DNA from: Paraniabella defluvii
GTDB lineage: Bacteria; Bacteroidota; Bacteroidia; Chitinophagales; Chitinophagaceae
Direction: 5' to 3'
Length of the DNA stretch: 64,000 bases
Assembly: GCA_019316985.1 (NCBI GenBank)
Contig: CP079215.1
Coordinates: 5,704,001-5,768,000 of the forward strand
Under the pieces are notes generated by a model that saw only the letters and a program-made list of their open reading frames with translations, ran no database searches and had not been told where the DNA came from. Position 1 is the stretch's first letter. Every line of letters begins with the position of its first letter. Both the position numbers and the translations under genes were made by a program. This document shows positions 41,070 to 51,190 of this stretch, in pieces.

Positions 41070-41658
41070 ATGAGTAAAGCAGAAAAAACAAGACAGTTTA
41101 TAGTGGCGCAAACCGCACCTGTTTTTAATGAAAAAGGCTATGCGGGTACCTCGCTTGCTGATTTAACCAACGCTACCGGGCTTACCAAAGGTAGCATATA
41201 CGGCAATTTTGAAAACAAAGACGAAGTGGCCCTTGCTGCATTTGATTATAACTTTAACCGGGTTACCCATTATATTAAGGAACAAATTTTAACAACCGAC
41301 CATTCGATAGAACGGCTTTTGGTTTACCCGAAAGTATACCGCAACTTTTTAACCATACCGTTTTTGAAACCCGGTTGCCCCATTTTAAATACCGCTACTG
41401 AGGCTGATGATACGCACCCACAGCTGAGAGAGCGGGCGGCAAAACCCTCTCCTTTTGGAAAACATCCATAGAAAACCAGGTTAAAAGAGGCATAAAAAGA
41501 GGCGAAATAAAACCGGGTACCAAGCCAACCGAGGTAGCTGTCATTGTAATGTCGTTGATTGAGGGGCCATTATGCAGGCCAAAGTTACCGGCAAACCCAC
41601 CGAGCTGTATATTGCTATGAATTTTTTAGCACAGCATATTAATAGTTTGAAAGCTTAA
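41070..41658 (+). CDS. TetR/AcrR family regulator (frameshifted)
   Basis: About 196 residues from ATG at 41070. HTH: KTRQFIVAQTAPVFNEKGYA, SLADLTNATGLTKGSIYGNF with ENKDEVALAAF after it. The ligand domain continues in another frame from about 41440: WKTSIENQVKRGIKRGEIKP and FLAQHINSLKA. A second change lies near 41570. Operators flank the gene at both sides, so it likely represses itself and the thioesterase transcript. Confidence 0.87.
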
Positions 41659-41673
41659 TTTTTTAACATAAAA

Positions 41674-41689
41674 TATACCGATCGGTATA
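41674..41689. promoter_or_regulatory. TetR operator 2
   Basis: Perfect 16-bp palindrome TATACCGATCGGTATA, 12 bases before the thioesterase ATG; same core as operator 1. Confidence 0.75.
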
Positions 41690-41701
41690 ATCAATAACAA
41701 A

Positions 41702-42196
41702 ATGGCTTCTCTTAAAAAACTACTTGAAAGTAAAACGCGGGTTCAATACCAGGATTGCGACCCTTTCAATCATTTAAACAACTCCCGCTACATAGATTAT
41801 ATGATGGCCGCGCGTACAGAACAATTACTTGAACATTATGGATTGAACACATTTGAAATAGCTACCGTACAAAGAACCGGGTGGGTGTCTGCAGAAACAA
41901 AGATCTCATACCTGCTTCCGGCCTTATGGATGGAGGTGGTAACTATTGAAACCCGGCTTATTGCTTACTCTAACAGCAGCTTGCTGGTAGAAGCTATAAC
42001 CTATAATGAAGATAAAACACATATCAAAGCCATTATGTGGGCCAAACTGGTACATTTTGATATAAAAGCCCAACGCAGCCTAAAACATTCAGACGAGCTA
42101 ATGCGTTTTTTGGAACAGATACATTACCCGGTAGACCATCATCCAACATTTGAAGAACGGGTACAAACAGTGAAACAATTAAATCAAAAGTTATGA
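41702..42196 (+). CDS. Acyl-CoA thioesterase family (hotdog fold) protein
   Basis: Intact 164 residues. VQYQDCDPFNHLNNSRYIDY is the 4HBT catalytic region with an Asp, and the beta-sheet core follows (WVSAETKISYLLPALWMEVV). It overlaps the next gene by ATGA. Hydrolyses acyl-CoA thioesters by family; substrate not known. Confidence 0.85.
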   Translation: MASLKKLLESKTRVQYQDCDPFNHLNNSRYIDYMMAARTEQLLEHYGLNTFEIATVQRTGWVSAETKISYLLPALWMEVVTIETRLIAYSNSSLLVEAITYNEDKTHIKAIMWAKLVHFDIKAQRSLKHSDELMRFLEQIHYPVDHHPTFEERVQTVKQLNQKL

Positions 42197-42732
42197 AACA
42201 AATTATTTTAATTACAGCAATGTTTGCAGGTATTGCCGCGCATGCACAAACATTTACGCTAAAAAGTAACGAACTGGGCGGGCAGGCTACCAACAAACAA
42301 GTGCTTAACGGTTTTGGGTGCAATGGCGAAAATAAGTCGCCACAGCTGTTTTGGGAAAATGTGCCCAACGGAACAAAAAGTTTTGCCGTTACCATTTTTG
42401 ACGAAGATGCACCAACGGGTAGCGGCTGGTGGCACTGGCTGATTTTTGATATTGCAGCTTCCGTTAAAGAATTAAAACCGGGCGCGGGAAATGTAAAAAG
42501 CGAAGCAGCACCTAAAAATGCCATACAAAGCAAAACTGATTTTGGAACACCTGGATATAGCGGCCCCTGCCCACCACCCGGAAGTGGTTTTCATAAATAT
42601 ACCATTACAGTATATGCGCTAGATGTAAAAAACCTGGGGCTTGATGCCAATGCCAACCCGGCATTGGTGGGCTTTACTTTAAACCAGCATTTGATACAAA
42701 AAGCATCTATGATCATGTATTTTAAAAAATGA
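42193..42732 (+). CDS. YbhB/YbcL family (PEBP-like) protein, exported
   Basis: Intact 179 residues with a signal peptide (IILITAMFAGIAAHAQ). PEBP fold motifs: NGENKSPQLFWENVPNGTKS, VTIFDEDAPTGSGWWHWLIF, and GYSGPCPPPGSGFHKYTITV. Ligand unknown. Translationally coupled to the thioesterase gene. Confidence 0.9.
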   Translation: MKQIILITAMFAGIAAHAQTFTLKSNELGGQATNKQVLNGFGCNGENKSPQLFWENVPNGTKSFAVTIFDEDAPTGSGWWHWLIFDIAASVKELKPGAGNVKSEAAPKNAIQSKTDFGTPGYSGPCPPPGSGFHKYTITVYALDVKNLGLDANANPALVGFTLNQHLIQKASMIMYFKK

Positions 42733-42789
42733 TGAAACGCTAACTTGCACTTATTATTCACCAGCTTTCATTATTTAAACAAATCAGAA

Positions 42790-43372
42790 ATGGAATATCA
42801 TCAATCATTTATTCAAAACATCATCCGGCAATTTGAGTATTACAAAATGCTTGGCGAAAAAACATTTGCACAAGTGCCTGACGAAAAATTGTTTTGGCAA
42901 TACAACGAAGACAGCAACAGCATAGCCACCATTGTAAAACACTTGTGGGGTAATATGCTGAGCCGCTGGACCGATTTTTAACCACTGACGGAGAAAAAGA
43001 ATGGAGAAACCGTGATGATGAATTTGAAAACGATATTTCTACAAGAGATGAGCTACTGCAAAAATGGGATGCCGGCTGGAAAGTGTTCTTAGACACGTTA
43101 AAATCGTTAAAAGAGCAAGACCTTGAAAAAATAATTTACATACGCAACCAGGGCCATACCGTAATAGAAGCTATCAACAGGCAGCTGGCGCATTACCCGT
43201 ATCATATAGGGCAAATTGTTTTAATTGGTAAGATGTGCGCCCCTAACTGGGTTTCACTTTCCATTCAAAAGGCAATTCAAAATCGTTTAATGACGATAAG
43301 TTCTCAAAACCCAAACAGAGGGCTCATTTTACAGATGAATTTTTAAATAAACCGAAAGCCCAGCAAACATGA
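42790..43372 (+). CDS. DUF1572 (DinB-like) protein (frameshifted)
   Basis: About 194 residues from ATG at 42790. Four-helix DinB-like layout: IRQFEYYKMLGEKTFAQVPD, IATIVKHLWGNMLSRWTDF, LEKIIYIRNQGHTVIEAINR, LAHYPYHIGQIVLIGKM. His residues at helix ends suit a metal site as in DinB proteins. Frames change near 42980, 43085 and 43265; end KPKAQQT, ATGA overlap with the next gene. Confidence 0.85.
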
Positions 43373-43727
43373 TAACAGAAGAAATGGCAAAAGCATTTGC
43401 AGCAGCATGGATCAATGCATGGAATAGCCACAACATTGAGCATATACTGGAACATTACGAAAATGATGTTGAGTTTTACTCGCCTCTTATACGGTTGCTG
43501 AACTTTAATGATGAAAGTGTAATTAAAAGCAAGGCTGATTTAAAAAGTATTTTGAAACAGGTTTAAAAACTTACCCGGATCTACATTTTCAATTGCACCA
43601 TTGTTTTGCGGGGGTACATTCTATTGTTATTTACTATACCTCTGTTAATGGAAGATTATGCGCCGAAGTTTTTGAATTAAGCAAAAATGGCAAGGCCAAA
43701 CGCGTGCTTTGCAATTATACCCAATAA
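43369..43727 (+). CDS. SnoaL/NTF2-like protein (frameshifted)
   Basis: About 119 residues. FAAAWINAWNSHNIEHILEH, YENDVEFYSPLIRLLN and, after a frame change near 43560, TYPDLHFQLHHCF and GRLCAEVFELSKNGKAKRV, the typical cone-shaped NTF2-like fold. Substrate not known. Confidence 0.78.
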
Positions 43728-43804
43728 ACAGGAGCATTAGAATTCATATGAATATCCGCCTATATAGAGAAACGAGAATTTCCAATTACACAAAAGAATA
43801 GCCA

Positions 43805-44322
43805 ATGAAATTTACATTATTAAAATCGCTGGAAATTATTGAAAGAACGCCAGGGATTATTTATGCCATGCTTTGGGGTTTATCAAACGAATGGGTAACA
43901 GGTAACGAAGGCGATAATACCTGGAACGTTAAAGAAGTGGCACACCTGATTATTTGTGAAAAAACAAACTGGCTGGCACGGGTAAAAATTATTTTATCGA
44001 ATGACGCCGATAAAAACCTGGAGCCCATTGATATGACCACCCATTTTGAGCTTGCAAAAAACAATTCGTTAGAAACATTGCTCCATGATTTTAAAATGCT
44101 TAGGGAAGAGAGCGTTACAGCACTAAAAATTTCAATCTTCAACATGATGATTTTACAAAAACAGCATTTCACCCGAAAATTTTTGAAATAACTTTACAAC
44201 AGCTTATTGCTACCTGGGTTACACACGACCTAAGCCACCTTACCCAAATTTCAAGAATAATGGCCCAACAGTACAAAAGCGAAGTGGGCCCGTTTGAAGC
44301 CTATTTAAAAATACTTAAATGA
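43805..44322 (+). CDS. DinB family protein (3' frameshift)
   Basis: About 172 residues. LEIIERTPGIIYAMLWGLSN, NTWNVKEVAHLIICEKTNWL with the first metal-ligand His, and after a change near 44130: FLEITLQQLIATWVTHDLSH with the paired His, LTQISRIMAQQYKSEVGPF. DinB-fold enzymes are often thiol or metal-dependent transferases; no substrate inferred. Confidence 0.82.
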
Positions 44323-44468
44323 ACATGCTGCACAGATGCCCATACCGGATATTTTTAGTTGCTTAAATTAAATGTTGTTACTGCCTTTTGGGCCTGGCAA
44401 CAATAATTAAAAAACTAACCCATGAATGACCACGATTAATTCTTTTCGGTATTGTGACTTTATTTGTC

Positions 44469-44476
44469 TATCTTTG
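44469..44476 (+). promoter_or_regulatory. -7 box (TATCTTTG), likely for the desaturase gene
   Basis: TATCTTTG fits TAnnTTTG but lies at least 140 bases before the coding frame, implying a long leader (44477 to about 44640) with no other feature seen. Confidence 0.45.
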
Positions 44477-44619
44477 CATCCTGTTAAGAAAGTAACAGAA
44501 AACTCTTTCAAAGTTCGTTGCAAATTGCAATTAGTATTTATCCTGCTTTAAGGCAGATCTTCTCTCTTAATACTTCCTCCCTTGTAATAAGTTGCTGCTT
44601 TATTAGAAAATACGGATAG

Positions 44620-45762
44620 GCCCACTCCTGTTCGGACTTATTATTATTTATCAAATCTTCTTTTATAAAAAAGTTATCATTTAAAAAATCAGAAGCTGCT
44701 GATTTTTCTACCACCCTGAAAGACCGTGTTGCAGCCTATTTAACAACTAAAGGTAAAAACCGGTACGGCAACCGGGCCCTGATATTTAAGACAATTTTCA
44801 TGCTATCGCTGTACTTTGTTCCCCTGGGCATTATTTGCTTTGGCGGTATTGTACATACATGGCAATTGTTTGCCTTATTTATACTTAGCGGGTTTGGAAT
44901 GGCCGGCATAGGTATGGGTATTATGCACGATGCGCTGCATGGCTCGTACTCTAAAAGTAAAAGGCTTAATAAATGGATGGGGTATACCATGAACCTGATT
45001 GGAGCCAGCGATGAAGTATGGAAACTACAGCATAATGTGCTACATCACAGCTTCACCAATATTGACGAGCACGATGACGATATTAATGCTCCCTTCTTTC
45101 TGCGCTTTTCACCTCATGCCAAAAGAAACCGCCTGCACCCCTTTCAACATTATTATGTTTGGTTATTTTATGGCTTATCAACAGTGTCCTGGATAACCAC
45201 CAAAGATTTTATAAGGCTTAACCGTTACAGGAAACTGGGACTGATTAAAGGAAAAGCTGAATACCGGAAACTTTTGTTAAGAATCATCTTCTGGAAACTT
45301 ATTTATTTCTCCTACGTTCTGCTATTACCGCTGTTGCTTACTTCGTTTGCCCCATGGATGGTGATCCTGGCCTTTTTAAGTATGCATTTTGTAACAGGCT
45401 TTTGTATATCCATCGTATTTCAAACGGCTCATGTAATGCCTGACACGTCTTATCCCCTGCCAGACAGTGCTGGTAAACTGGAGCATGAGCGGCTGGTGCA
45501 TCAACTAACTACTACCTGCAATTTTGCTCCCGGAAGCAAATTATTTTCCTGGCTGATTGGCGGCCTGAATTTCCAGATTGAACATCATTTATTCCCGCAC
45601 ATATCTCATGTGCACTACAGGCACCTGGCACCGATTGTTAAGAAAACAACAGAAGAATTTGGCATACCTTATTACAGCTATTCTACATTTTTTTCTGCTA
45701 TAAAAAGCCATGGTATAATGTTACGGCAGTTAGGTACGATGACTTGTAAGCCGGTCACCTAA
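44620..45762 (+). CDS. Membrane fatty acid desaturase
   Basis: Acyl-lipid or acyl-CoA desaturase. The three His boxes are present: HDALHGSY, HNVLHHSFTN and QIEHHLFPHISHVH, with four membrane helices between. The frame is open from 44620 but has no ATG before 44800; residues such as ADFSTTLKDRVAAYLTTKGK upstream of 44800 belong to the family N-terminus, so the true start is upstream, at a non-ATG codon or in another frame. Bond position cannot be predicted. Cold-shock genes lie downstream, which suits membrane adjustment at low temperature, an inference only. Confidence 0.88.
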   Translation, partial: AHSCSDLLLFIKSSFIKKLSFKKSEAADFSTTLKDRVAAYLTTKGKNRYGNRALIFKTIFMLSLYFVPLGIICFGGIVHTWQLFALFILSGFGMAGIGMGIMHDALHGSYSKSKRLNKWMGYTMNLIGASDEVWKLQHNVLHHSFTNIDEHDDDINAPFFLRFSPHAKRNRLHPFQHYYVWLFYGLSTVSWITTKDFIRLNRYRKLGLIKGKAEYRKLLLRIIFWKLIYFSYVLLLPLLLTSFAPWMVILAFLSMHFVTGFCISIVFQTAHVMPDTSYPLPDSAGKLEHERLVHQLTTTCNFAPGSKLFSWLIGGLNFQIEHHLFPHISHVHYRHLAPIVKKTTEEFGIPYYSYSTFFSAIKSHGIMLRQLGTMTCKPVT

Positions 45763-45837
45763 ATAAAAGAAAGGCTTTTTACACAATCTAAAAACAGTTT
45801 GATAAGCTGATGCTTTATCAATCATAAAAATAAACTA

Positions 45838-47006
45838 ATGAAATACATTACAAAAAAATAAAAAGAACAATAAGCAACCGGGTACAGCTGGTAAAAAGAA
45901 AATAAAAACAATAGACCCGGCTTTACTGCAGGTAAAGCCTGAAACGCAGGAACCGGCAGGTTTTGAAGCAACATTGCCTTTTTCAGATATGCCGGTTCAT
46001 CAGCTGTTAAAGCAAAATATACAAAATAAAGGCTACAAATATCCAACAGAGATACAGCAGCGCGCTATACCGGCCCTAATTGAAGGCGCGGATATAATTG
46101 GTATTGCGGCTACCGGCACAGGCAAAACAGGAGCTTTTCTGATACCTTTTATTGAACAACTATTACACAACAAAAATAATACAGGTTTGGTAGTGGTACC
46201 AACGAGAGAGCTGGCCCAGCAGGTTGCTGAAGAATTTAAAGCGCTAACAACAGGTATGAAGTTTCGTGCAGCTTGTTTTATTGGCGGCACAAGCGTGAAC
46301 GCCGATGTGGCCCGCGCAGGTGGAACAAATCATTTGATTATTGCTACACCGGGCCGATTGCTGGACCTGGTAAACAGGAAGGCGCTGCACCTGAACGCAA
46401 TAGAGGTGCTGATACTGGATGAGTTTGACCGTATGCTTGATATGGGTTTCATCAACGATGTAAAAACTATTGCATCCCTCACCCGTACGCGCAGGCAAAC
46501 CCTGCTATTTTCGGCCACTATGAATGCATCCCAGCAGGCACTGATTCGCCAGATGGTTCAGGATCCTGTTACTATAAACGTGAGTAGCGGCAAAAGCGCC
46601 AGCAGCACTGTAGAGCAAAACGTTCTTAAAGTGGCCCCCAACGAAGACAAAATGGAAGTATTGTTTAACCTGCTGAGCGGCGACAGCTTTGAGAAGGTGA
46701 TGCTTTTGCGGAAACCAAGCGAACGGTAGATAATATCAATAAGCAACTGGCCCGAAGGGGTGTGAGATCAGATGTGATCCATGGCGATAAATCGCAGTAT
46801 TACCGTACAAAAGCCATTCAGCAATTTAAAACCGGCCACACGCGCGTGTTGATTGCCACTGATGTTGCTTCAAGAGGTTTGGATGTACAGAATGTTACCC
46901 ACGTAATCAATTACCAGCTACCCCAAACTATGGAAGCTTATATTCACCGGATTGGCCGTACCGGAAGAGCCGGCAAAAAGGAATAGCTTATACATTTATC
47001 AATTAA
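45838..47006 (+). CDS. RhlE-like RNA helicase with DEFD motif (frameshifted)
   Basis: About 390 residues from ATG at 45838. A basic N-tail (NKQPGTAGKKKIKTID) precedes motifs in order: Q motif YKYPTEIQQRAIP, Walker A AATGTGKT, PTRELA, TPGRLL, motif II VLILDEFDRMLDMGF (DEFD, not DEAD), SAT, and after a change near 46705 VLIATDVASRGLD and YIHRIGRTGRAG. Other breaks: the A run at 45852 and the end near 46980, where a missing base gives AYTFIN and TAA at 47004. ATP-dependent RNA unwinding, probably in cold adaptation or ribosome assembly; followed by cspA. Confidence 0.9.
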
Positions 47007-47024
47007 TACTTAAAATAGACAATT

Positions 47025-47219
47025 ATGAAACAGGGAACAGTAAAATTTTTCAACGACGAAAAAGGATTTGGCTTTATTACACCACTTGAAGGCGGTAAAG
47101 ATATTTTTGTACATAAAAGCGGCCTTATACATCAAATTGACGCGAGCGACCAGGTAACCTATAGTACACGCGACACATCAAGAGGACTGGAAGCCATTGA
47201 AGTAAAACAAGCTAGATAA
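47025..47219 (+). CDS. Cold shock protein (CspA family)
   Basis: Intact 64 residues, single OB fold. RNP1 KGFGFITPL and RNP2 DIFVHKSGL bind single-stranded RNA/DNA. It starts 18 bases after the corrected helicase stop, so the two are probably co-transcribed, a frequent pairing. Confidence 0.95.
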   Translation: MKQGTVKFFNDEKGFGFITPLEGGKDIFVHKSGLIHQIDASDQVTYSTRDTSRGLEAIEVKQAR

Positions 47220-47475
47220 AAATACCTGCTAAGGAACGCAGCGCTGCGCTATGATATTTGCGGGATTACCTGCAAGTATTATAGCGCTTTGATCTGCTCC
47301 GTTCAGGATATCTTTCGATCTCCGCTGCGCTCCGCTCAAAGTGACGATTCTTTTGTCAGACCTCATTGATTTTGCTGGCAAATTCTTTAGCTGAAATAAC
47401 CATTGCGGGCGTTTGATACGGCCGCTTTCTTTTTAGTGCACATGCTCGCCAGCACCTTGTGCCCTGGCGCTCAAA
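47220..47475. other. Intergenic with repeat-like GC palindromes
   Basis: About 255 bases without a supported gene. It has CGCAGCGCTGCG (47237-47248), and ATCTCCGCTGCGCTCCGCTC followed by AAAGTGACG near 47309-47346, which resembles a dispersed intergenic repeat. Confidence 0.4.
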
Positions 47476-47932
47476 CTATTGAAAGTGGTATAAAAATACC
47501 ACATCGCCAACATAGGCGGGTTTTGTTTGATTTTTGATACTGAGGATTGCTTCTATAACAACTTTTGTGGTTCCCTAAGATCAATTATCGATTTAAGCTT
47601 AGCCTTTAACTGAACTTCGCTGTCGACCAAAACAGGCTGGCCAAATTTGAGGTTCTCTATACCGTAGTTAATTTCCATTTTAAGATTGCGGACATCAGCA
47701 ATCTGTTTCACAAATATGGAATTAACGACAATGTTAAATAGCCATGCGCAATGGTGACTTTAAATGGTCCTTCCTTTTCAGCCCTTTCCTTGTCAACATG
47801 AATCCATTGGTGATCTAATGTGGCGTCTGCAAACCTGTTAATTTGAGTTTGATCTATCTTATGCCAGTTAGAGGACCCCAGCTCTTTACCCAGATATGAT
47901 TTATACTCCTCAAAGTTGTTAATTACCAGCAT
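47476..47932 (-). CDS. MaoC-like hydratase domain protein (frameshifted)
   Basis: About 152 residues. WHKIDQTQINRFADATLDHQ is the R-specific hydratase/MaoC signature (Asp and His), then GPFKVTIAHGYLTLSLIPYL. Frames change near 47710 and 47570; afterwards KMEINYGIENLKFGQPVLVD and TTKVVIEAILSIKNQTKPAY run to TAG at 47476. Acts on enoyl-CoA type substrates by family; start ATG at 47932. Confidence 0.85.
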
Positions 47933-48166
47933 ATGTATATTTTATTTTGATGAACAGCACCTGCTACCCGCCTTTACCGGATGCGTTACCAATAGGCTGG
48001 CATTTACATTACCAGTTGAATTGTGGTACCTATTGACCTATTGTTATTACCGATTTGTAATCTCTAAAATAAGTATTCCTGATCAAACCCGGCCGATTCA
48101 ATTTTCGCTATGATTGGTTGACAGATCCTTTGGGGTTTAATTTACGAATGGGAACGTTTGCCTGGA
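47933..48166. other. Intergenic, nothing recognised
   Basis: About 230 bases between the MaoC-like start and the small gene. No gene, hairpin or promoter box stands out. Confidence 0.3.
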
Positions 48167-48460
48167 TTATAGTAACCCTACCTCCAGTTGCCGGATGATA
48201 ATTTCATCCTGGTTGAATTTGCTTTGAAGCTGCTTTTTATACTTATGCCAGAACGCCTGATCGGACCGGCCCGCCATCACTTCGTAGATGATGATTCTGT
48301 CTTTAACAATGTTTTGATCATCGTCCTTCCAAAGCCCTGACGCAGGAGATTGAGTATACACGGTAACGCCACCAAATTCTTTAACAAGCTTATCTTTTAC
48401 CCGTTGGTAATAACCAGCGGGAAAGGGCTTACCGGCGGCATCGTAAAGCGGCAGCAACAA
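48167..48460 (-). CDS. Small conserved protein of unknown function, possibly fused to Ppa
   Basis: About 97 residues: LLLPLYDAAGKPFPAGYYQR, KLVKEFGGVTVYTQSPASGL, KDRIIIYEVMAGRSDQAFWH, FNQDEIIIRQLEVGLL. It reads like a compact alpha/beta domain conserved in many bacteria, function unknown to me. There is no ATG; with one base added near 48495 the frame joins the pyrophosphatase C-terminus through the string AEIKKAEKQAKPGK, so a fusion is possible; otherwise a TTG at 48460 could start it. Confidence 0.6.
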   Translation of the reverse strand: MLLPLYDAAGKPFPAGYYQRVKDKLVKEFGGVTVYTQSPASGLWKDDDQNIVKDRIIIYEVMAGRSDQAFWHKYKKQLQSKFNQDEIIIRQLEVGLL

Positions 48461-48972
48461 CTGAATGAGCTTGCCAGGTTTGGCCTGCTTCTCTGCTTTT
48501 TAATCTCCGCCATCGCCCGGGCACCTGGCATCTTTGCTACTACATCCAGTTGTTTTCCCTCCTGCCGGTTATATGTAATAAAGAATACCTCAAGCTCTTG
48601 CAGCAGGTTGTCAGGAGCTGGCTTATTTCGGTAACCGCCCTGTAGGTTACTGATATGACCGGCACCGCAATATACCGGTCGTTACGTATTGGCCGGCCGT
48701 TTTTTCGCGTTGAACAACTTTAAGGCTGCCTATTATACGGCAATCGACCGAACACCCGGGAAACAATTGCATTTCAGATATCATTACCACGTCTAACGGG
48801 TCGCCGTCCTCTCCCATTGTACCAGGTATATAGCCAAAATCAAAGGGAATACCAAACCAGCCGGCAGCCGTTTCTTAACAAACAACCTGCCCAGCCTGGG
48901 ATCGTAGTCATATTTAATGCCATAACCCTTAGGTGTCTCAACAACGCAATTGATACTTTTTATTCCTTTCAT
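48461..48972 (-). CDS. ppa: Inorganic pyrophosphatase, family I (frameshifted)
   Basis: Hydrolyses pyrophosphate; essential in most bacteria. ATG at 48972 (MKGIKSINCVVETPKGYG), then GIKYDYDPRLGRLFVKKRLP, FDFGYIPGTMGEDGDPLDVV with the catalytic Asp cluster, SEMQLFPGCSVDCRIIG, NDRYIAVPVIS and FFITYNRQEGKQLDVVA. Frame changes near 48850, 48700, 48640, 48600 and 48500. The 3' end is not a clear stop; see the neighbouring gene. The size is as expected for the family. Confidence 0.88.
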
Positions 48973-49171
48973 AGCATATACACAATAACTGATAAAAGCG
49001 TGCCACTTCGATCCACCTGTGTATAAGAACCGGAAATCGTAGCTTGTAACGGCTCTTTAGAAGTATGATTTTGAGCTGTCTTACAGCCTTGCCCCTGGTC
49101 AACAATAAGAGCATTCCATGTAAAAAATTGGAACGATATTTACGGTAAAGCTCTGTTTCTAATTATATTTA

Positions 49172-49775
49172 ATGTTTGACACAACATCGCTTATTAATTC
49201 GGGAGGCCTGCTTCTTTTACTGATTATGGCATTTAGCCATACGGGCCTTTTTTCTGTTTTTTCTTGCCCGTTGGTGGCTTTATGTTTACAACCGGTGTGC
49301 TTATTGCAACCGGCAGCTTTGCCTACAATATTATATGGGTATGTGGTCTTCTGGTAATAGCCACAGCTATGGGCAATTTGAGTGGCTATTGGTTTGGCAG
49401 GAAAACGGGCCCATTATTATATAAACGCAAAGACTCCCGCTTCTTTCGTCAGCAGCATTTGCAAACAGCCGGAAGATTTTACCATCAATACGGCGCATTG
49501 GCGCTTGCCGCGGGTTTATTTCTCCCCTGATCCGCACGTTTGCCCCGGTAGTTGCAGGCATGATCGGCCTGAACTTAAAACGCTTTTTGTTGTTCACCAC
49601 TATAGGTACTATTGCTTACGTGTTGAGCTTTGTATTTGCCGGTTATCTTATTGGCAGTGTTCCGGCCTTAAAACCGTACCTGAAATACCTTGTTACCGGC
49701 GTTATTGTATTGGTTACAGTTCCGATTGTGATGCGTATTGTGCGCGCGTTTCGAAAAAATCAGTTACCTGAATAA
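49172..49775 (+). CDS. DedA family membrane protein (frameshifted)
   Basis: About 200 residues, SNARE-associated/DedA fold. LLIMAFSHTGLFSVF then, in other frames from about 49260 and 49525, FLPVGGFMFTTGVLIATGSF, GNLSGYWFGRKTGPLLYKRK, IRTFAPVVAGMIGLNLKRF (the RTFxPxxAG signature) and a basic C-terminus. DedA proteins act as lipid or undecaprenyl-phosphate flippases; specificity not inferred. Confidence 0.9.
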
Positions 49776-50016
49776 TTGCCGTACAATAGATCAAACGGAG
49801 GCTTCATCAGCCAGTTGTTGAGTGAAGTAACGCCATGGAAAAGGAGAACTTCGAACAGGAAGTTCCGGCCGGTGAAACGGTAAAGTATACCTGCCTCCAA
49901 ACTTTACCCCAGCACCTGGTTCAATTTGCCTCCTCTATACTACGGGAAGCCATCTATTTCAGCCGGCTTTTCAAATGCACACATATTTGCTTACTGCTAC
50001 TAATGGGTTTCCATTT

Positions 50017-51016
50017 TTATGGATGCCCGCCTCCTCCCCTGCTCCATAAATCTGCCCGTTGGCATAGCTGGCATCGCTTGCAGCTAACTGCACATAAATA
50101 GAAGCCAGCTCTGCGGGTTGCCCCGGACGCCCTAACGGCGTATCTTCTCCAAAGGTCTTTAATTTTTCCGGTGTAGATCCCCGCCTAATTGTAATGGCGT
50201 CCAAATAGGGCCGGGTGCCACACCGTTTACGCGTATACCTTTTGGCCCGAGCTGCTTGGCTAACGACCGGACGAAATTGGTGGTGGCCGCCTTGGTGATG
50301 GCATAATCAAAGAGCTCAGGGGAAGGATCTTCTGCCTGCACCGACGTGGTGGCAATAATACAGGCGCCCGGCTTGAGGTGAGGTACTGCTGCTTTTATAA
50401 CCCAGAAGGGTGCATAAATATTTGTTTTCATCGTCCAGTCGAACTGCTCGGTGGTAATATCCCCGATAGACTCATGCGATTGCTGGCGGGCGGCATTACT
50501 TACCAGAATATCTAAACCTCCCAGCTCCTGTACCGCTTTTGCCACCAACTGTGTACAAAAATCCTCACTGCGCAAGTCGCCCGGAATAGCCACCGCGCGC
50601 CGTCCTTCCTTACGAATCAGTTCAATCACCTCCTTTGCATCGCTTTCTTCTGCCGGCAGGTAATTAATTGCCACATCGGCCCCTTCCCTTGCGTAAGCAA
50701 TAGCCGCAGCACGCCCCATGCCCGAGTCGCCACCCGTTATCAAAGCCTTTCTGCCGGCCAGTCGCCCCGACCCTTTATAAGTTTTTTCTCCATGGTCGGG
50801 CCTGGGTTCCATCTTATTAGCCAACGCAGGCCACTCCTGGTGCTGCTCCTTAAACGGGGGTTTGGGGTACTTTGACCGGGGATCTTCGAGGCTTAACATA
50901 AATTGCTGAGAGGGCGCTCCCTCTTCTGCCCAGGCAGTATGTATAGCCATTGCAGCTACGCCGGTGCCGACGCTCAGAATAGCTTTTCTACGGGATATCC
51001 AATTTTTGTTGATCAT
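50017..51016 (-). CDS. SDR family oxidoreductase with N-terminal Tat-like signal (frameshifted)
   Basis: About 333 residues. The N-terminus ISRRKAILSVGTGVAAMAIH carries the twin-Arg type motif SRRKxxL, unusual for an SDR. Then YKGSGRLAGRKALITGGDSG, YAREGADVAINYL, DILVSNAARQQ, catalytic FDYAITKAATTNF and GIRVNGVAPGPIWTPLQ. Frame change near 50170; a further one near 50030 gives the ending QIYGAGGGGHP, TAA at 50017. Group with ribitol/glucose dehydrogenase-like enzymes (YhxC/YghA type). Confidence 0.88.
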
Positions 51017-51190
51017 TGGTTTAAAGTTTATGTTTACTTTTTTGAGACAAACTTTATACCATGGGCCATATCAAACAATTACCGGGTAAATAATAAAACG
51101 CTATATTTCCCATCAGAAATGCCGAAGAAAAATTGTTCGGCGCACCGAAACTTACCCGGGTGCATATCATTTGGGGTCGATATTTTTTTT

